From Deltaproteobacteria bacterium (GTDB lineage: Bacteria; Desulfobacterota; DSM-4660; Desulfatiglandales; B25-G16): 17,313 bases of DNA. Below are positions 15,801 through 17,313 of this stretch, piece after piece. Each line of letters starts with the position of its first letter. Position 1 is the first letter of the stretch. Made by a program: the position numbers and the translations under genes. The DNA lies in assembly GCA_020348625.1 (NCBI GenBank), contig CP070752.1, positions 1,790,244 through 1,807,556 on the forward strand, in the 5' to 3' direction. The notes under the pieces are model-generated. The model did not search any database and was not told the DNA's origin. It was given only the letters and a program-made list of their open reading frames with translations.

Positions 15801-16589
15801 TTAATGCTCTTCGGAATAGAGCAGTTTGGCTGAAATCAGTGTGGCCGCCTTATTAAGCTTTGAGACTATATCGGCCTCAAGCAATATCGGCAGTCCTTCG
15901 GCAGTTGTAAAAAGGGATATTGCAGCTACAGGTTTCTTTTCATAATCGAAAATGGGAACCGCAATAATATTGGAATCCGGATGGCGTTCACCTTTTGAGA
16001 TGGCAAAACCGTCATCTCTTGCTTTCCTTACTAGTTCCTTGAGGATATTCGGGTCAACGATAGTATTTTCGGTGTACCGTTCAAACGGCCCCTGCAGAAC
16101 ACTATCGACTACATGAGGCGCGGAAAACCCCAAAATGACCCTTGCACCGGCAGAAACGTGAACATCGACCCTATCTCCCGGTCTGAGCAGGTAGATCCTC
16201 CGCAACCTTAAAACCTCTGCCCGATAAGCCATTATCGTGCCGTTCCCTGCCCACACTTCCAATGCGACTGTTTCTCCAATTTCATTTCGCAGGTCATCTA
16301 TATGGGGTTGGGCAATGGCGATCAAGTGTTCGCTCAGAGACTGTTTTAGGGTTGTACTTATTTTTGCGGCGGATACGCCGAGCCTGAATTTTCTGCTTTT
16401 GGCATCATGCTGCAAGAAACCATAGCTGGTCAAAACACTCAGCAGGCGGCTTACGGTCGACTTATGAAGCCCAAGCCGGTCACTAATTTCCGAGGTTCCC
16501 ATTTCACTGTTGTGTGGAATAAAGGATAGGAGGATCTTGAGCGCCTTTTGCACCGAATGATAATCATTGGGTTTTGGGGGATTTGGCAT
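15801..16589 (-). CDS. IclR-family transcriptional regulator
   Basis: This 262-aa protein has the two-domain IclR layout. Residues 11-70 form the winged helix: HSVQKALKIL, then TSEISDRLGLHKSTVSRLL with the recognition helix near 40-51, then SYGFLQHDAKSRKFRLG. The rest is the effector-binding domain, including GETVALEVWAG, RVILGFSAPH and DDGFAISKGERHPDSNIIAVP. IclR proteins usually sense a small carboxylate or aromatic metabolite and control the adjacent catabolic operon. It lies immediately upstream of GRE3 on the same strand, so it likely regulates the GRE array and itself. No clear ribosome-binding site precedes the ATG, so translation may be weak. Length is typical. Confidence 0.95.
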   Translation of the reverse strand: MPNPPKPNDYHSVQKALKILLSFIPHNSEMGTSEISDRLGLHKSTVSRLLSVLTSYGFLQHDAKSRKFRLGVSAAKISTTLKQSLSEHLIAIAQPHIDDLRNEIGETVALEVWAGNGTIMAYRAEVLRLRRIYLLRPGDRVDVHVSAGARVILGFSAPHVVDSVLQGPFERYTENTIVDPNILKELVRKARDDGFAISKGERHPDSNIIAVPIFDYEKKPVAAISLFTTAEGLPILLEADIVSKLNKAATLISAKLLYSEEH

Positions 16590-16614
16590 AGTAATTTAGG
16601 AATAGGAAAAATTG

Positions 16615-16643
16615 TTGCATATTACACAATTACGTTTTATATT
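16615..16643 (+). promoter_or_regulatory. Candidate sigma-70 promoter for the DUF4125-like gene
   Basis: TTGCAT (16615-16620) and TATATT (16638-16643) are separated by exactly 17 bases. The predicted start near 16650 leaves a leader of about 134 bases before the ATG at 16784. Confidence 0.5.
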
Positions 16644-16658
16644 CGTATATCATTTGTG
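16625..16658. promoter_or_regulatory. Possible IclR operator spanning both -10 boxes
   Basis: CACAA (16625-16629) and TTGTG (16654-16658) form a dyad centred between the two opposed -10 boxes. A direct repeat GCATAT occurs at 16617-16622 and 16658-16663. Many IclR-family proteins bind imperfect palindromes next to their own promoter. The arms are short, so this is tentative. Confidence 0.3.
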
Positions 16659-16672
16659 CATATCCCTGTCAA
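16644..16672 (-). promoter_or_regulatory. Candidate sigma-70 promoter for the IclR/GRE operon
   Basis: On the - strand a consensus TTGACA (16667-16672) is followed after 17 bases by TATACG (16644-16649). The predicted start is near 16637, about 48 bases before the IclR ATG. Its -10 box abuts the -10 box of the opposite promoter, so the two cannot be occupied at once. Confidence 0.55.
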
Positions 16673-16783
16673 GTCCTTTTAATGGCTTTGTCGATTTAGA
16701 AGCGTGAAATGAAGAACATGCTTAAGGCTTATCGATATTACAGAATCGGTCGAGGGCTTCCGTGATCCACTAGGAGCGAATCA

Positions 16784-17313
16784 ATGGCTGCCAGAGAGAA
16801 ACTCATTGCAAAGATTGTCGAATTGGAGCTGGAGATGTTTCTGACGGTGCCGGCCGATGGCATCTACAGCTGCCAGCAGGACCCCGACGACTTCAGGCTG
16901 CATCGCAGAGCACAGTTCAGCATGTGGTCTGAAGATACGCTGCAGAGCTATCTGGAGGATCTTTGTCGGGCCAAAGAAGATGGCACAAACCTGATGACGA
17001 TCAAGTATGCCCTTATGGAAGATCTCATACCCCCAGAAAACCGGAACTCACGAATAGATGAAATTGTAACCATCCAGTGTGGGTGGCAGCGAGAAATGGT
17101 TGAAACGTATCCTTATCTTATGGCGGGTGCTCGGCCTCTGTCGCGGTCGGACGATGTGAACTACGATACATCCTTTGAAGTTTATCTGAGAGGGGAGCTT
17201 GAGACCTATTCAGAGAAAACCCTAGCACTTCTGCATCGCGATATTCTTGAACTCAAAAACACGGGCGTCAACGGATCGGAGAAAATATACGAGCATCTGG
17301 TAAAAGAGCTGGG
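16784..17313 (+). CDS. DUF4125-like protein, 3' end outside window
   Basis: The frame opens at ATG 16784, with AGGAG eight bases upstream, and runs without a stop to the window edge (176 codons seen). The start reads MAAREKLIAKIVELELEMF, followed by a CQQDPDDFRLHRRAQFSMW segment, SYLEDLCRAKEDGTNLMTIKYA, a YPYLMAGARPL segment, and FEVYLRGELETYSEKTLALL. This arrangement resembles DUF4125 proteins (short helical proteins with an N-terminal LIxKIxxxExxMF and a central KYA/YP region). No catalytic motif is evident and the function is unknown. It diverges from the IclR gene and shares its control region, so joint regulation is likely. The family call is from memory of the pattern. Confidence 0.75.
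   Translation, partial: MAAREKLIAKIVELELEMFLTVPADGIYSCQQDPDDFRLHRRAQFSMWSEDTLQSYLEDLCRAKEDGTNLMTIKYALMEDLIPPENRNSRIDEIVTIQCGWQREMVETYPYLMAGARPLSRSDDVNYDTSFEVYLRGELETYSEKTLALLHRDILELKNTGVNGSEKIYEHLVKEL

Noticed and set aside
1..17313. CRISPR array, tRNA or rRNA genes
   Set aside because: Reading through the window I found no regularly spaced repeats and no recognisable tRNA or rRNA segments.

Overview
The window looks like accessory catabolic DNA from an anaerobic bacterium that makes many glycyl radical enzymes (GREs). A sulfate-reducing or related Desulfobacterota-type organism fits the mix of GREs, a tripartite TRAP transporter, an MmgE/PrpD protein and a DUF4125-like protein. No rRNA or other marker is present, so the taxonomy is inference.

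Layout. On the + strand at the left edge lies the last 57 codons of a GRE (3-176). It overlaps by one base (TAATG) the gene for its radical-SAM activating enzyme (176-1099). After a 310-base gap comes a complete TRAP transporter: periplasmic binding protein (1410-2462), small permease (2563-3045) and large permease (3042-4349). A strong 12-bp hairpin sits between the binding-protein and permease genes. A 309-base convergent gap holds an ISL3-type transposase remnant (about 4428-4526). From 16589 down to 4659 everything runs on the - strand: an IclR-family regulator, a GRE with an in-frame amber codon (GRE3), a CapA-type metallophosphatase, an MmgE/PrpD protein cut short by an in-frame ochre codon, a badly decayed GRE remnant, and two intact GREs (GRE2, GRE1). 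At the right edge a + strand DUF4125-like gene (16784 onward) diverges from the regulator, with overlapping promoters between them.

How it may work together. The TRAP system would import a carboxylate or similar anion. The GREs would carry out radical C-C, C-O or C-S bond cleavage on it or on products. The only activase in view (176-1099) could serve several GREs, and IclR would control the cluster. The substrate cannot be read from the sequence. All three GREs whose active-site Cys loop is preserved carry GCLD, that is Cys-X-Asp rather than the Cys-X-Glu of characterised GRE eliminases and decarboxylases, so they are probably an uncharacterised clade.

Most notable: GRE3 is complete in one frame except for a single TAG codon in the barrel region, and the PrpD gene is complete except for one TAA. 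With the nearby GRE remnant this points to a cluster undergoing decay. A pyrrolysine or suppressor reading of the TAG is a testable alternative.
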